The notes under the pieces were generated by a model. It was not told the DNA's origin. It did not search any database and worked only from the letters and a program-made list of their open reading frames with translations. Made by a program: the position numbers and the translations under genes. Below, one piece after another: positions 52,416 to 52,756 of a stretch of 52,756 nt of DNA (its first letter is position 1; each line of letters opens with the position of its first letter). Location of the stretch: NCBI RefSeq assembly GCF_900092025.1, contig NZ_FLTX01000044.1, positions 1 through 52,756 of the forward strand, in the 5' to 3' direction. This DNA comes from Xanthomonas bromi. Its GTDB lineage: Bacteria; Pseudomonadota; Gammaproteobacteria; Xanthomonadales; Xanthomonadaceae.

Positions 52416-52756
52416 TCAATACCGCCAGCGTAGCGACACGCTGACAAAGCGCGGTTCGCCGTAGTTCTGATAATCCAGATTCGCCCAATAGGTCTTATCG
52501 AACGCGTTGCGTACGGCCAGCGTGGCAGTCCATTGATCGCTGATGCGGTAGTTCGCGTTGAAATGCACCAGCGCGTACGGACGTTGCACCACGGTGACCG
52601 GCGTGGTGGCGCCACTGCCCTCGCCGGTGGGGCGTTCGATATTGAAGCCGCGCACCGCGCTCTGCCAGCTCACGCCACCGCCGATGCTCAGGCGGTCCCA
52701 CGCGCCGGGCAGGCGCCACTGGGTGGAGAGCTGCAGATACTCTTCGGGCAGATTGG
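52416..52756 (-). CDS. C-terminal part of a TonB-dependent receptor (siderophore type), cut by window edge
   Basis: About 112 residues of the C-terminus are present. The frame reads LSIGGGVSWQSAVRGFN, the strand-turn-strand pair VVQRPYALVHFNANYRISD, and the terminal block WTATLAVRNAFDKTYWANLDYQNYGEPRFVSVSLRWRY. The NxFDKxYW... and the closing aromatic strand (…SLRWRY-stop) are standard for outer-membrane TonB-dependent siderophore receptors. The N-terminal plug and most of the barrel lie beyond the window. Confidence 0.87.
   Translation of the reverse strand, partial: NLPEEYLQLSTQWRLPGAWDRLSIGGGVSWQSAVRGFNIERPTGEGSGATTPVTVVQRPYALVHFNANYRISDQWTATLAVRNAFDKTYWANLDYQNYGEPRFVSVSLRWRY

Overview
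The window is chromosomal DNA from a plant-associated gammaproteobacterium, almost certainly a Xanthomonas or a very close relative. The evidence is high G+C throughout, xanthomonad-type gene content and order (gpsA-secB-rhodanese, hemDXY, tandem sodC lipoproteins, glnA-glnK-amtB-ntrBC, egtBD) and the short intergenic palindromic repeats typical of that genus. No rRNA, tRNA, CRISPR array, intact insertion sequence or prophage was seen. The species cannot be fixed from sequence reading alone.

Layout. 1-3.1 kb (minus): gpsA, secB, a membrane-anchored rhodanese, a small secreted protein and a YiiD_C-type thioesterase. 3.4-4.4 kb: a GT25 glycosyltransferase whose stop codon lies inside one copy of a MITE-like repeat. 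4.6-7.7 kb (plus): hemD-hemX-hemY, closed by a terminator. 8-11.3 kb: a membrane protein, a thiolase, a divergent conserved hypothetical and the decayed remains of a VOC/glyoxalase gene. 11.9-13.2 kb: two tandem periplasmic Cu/Zn superoxide dismutase lipoproteins. 13.5-19.8 kb (minus): the complete nitrogen-control block glnA, glnK, amtB, ntrB, ntrC. glnA has a readable sigma-54 promoter and two NtrC boxes 32 bp apart, and a third NtrC box abuts the ntrB start codon. 20-28.7 kb: uppP, a META/DUF4377 lipoprotein, an MDR dehydrogenase (second copy of the MITE-like repeat at its promoter), a YbhB-like protein, a TPR-sulfotransferase, an alpha/beta hydrolase with a small membrane protein, PlsC and a hotdog thioesterase.

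28.9-32.7 kb (minus) is a tightly packed run: orphan ParA, SixA, YceI and a large phospholipase-D/cardiolipin-synthase lipoprotein. 33-35.3 kb has an AEC transporter, a 740-bp stretch without a recognisable gene and a secreted TPR-like protein. 35.5-39.2 kb is a giant fused indolepyruvate ferredoxin oxidoreductase. 39.3-41.2 kb is a hipBA toxin-antitoxin pair. It is preceded by a 51-bp perfect palindrome, and its antitoxin carries a long AT-richer C-terminal extension. 41.3-44.8 kb holds egtD and egtB (ergothioneine synthesis) with a divergent PLP enzyme that may be the C-S lyase. 44.9-47.1 kb: an osmoprotectant ABC importer with substrate-binding protein fused to permease. 47.2-52.8 kb: an EF-hand protein, an acyl-CoA desaturase, an ABC ATPase, an AIM24/TIGR00266 protein with a GYF_2-like domain, a patatin lipoprotein and the 3' end of a TonB-dependent receptor gene.

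The best candidates for something little described are the hipBA locus (operator architecture plus extended antitoxin), the ergothioneine cluster without egtA or egtC, the TPR-sulfotransferase with an altered PAPS loop, and the ParA-SixA-YceI-PLD run. All functional calls rest on motif recognition by eye; no database search was possible.
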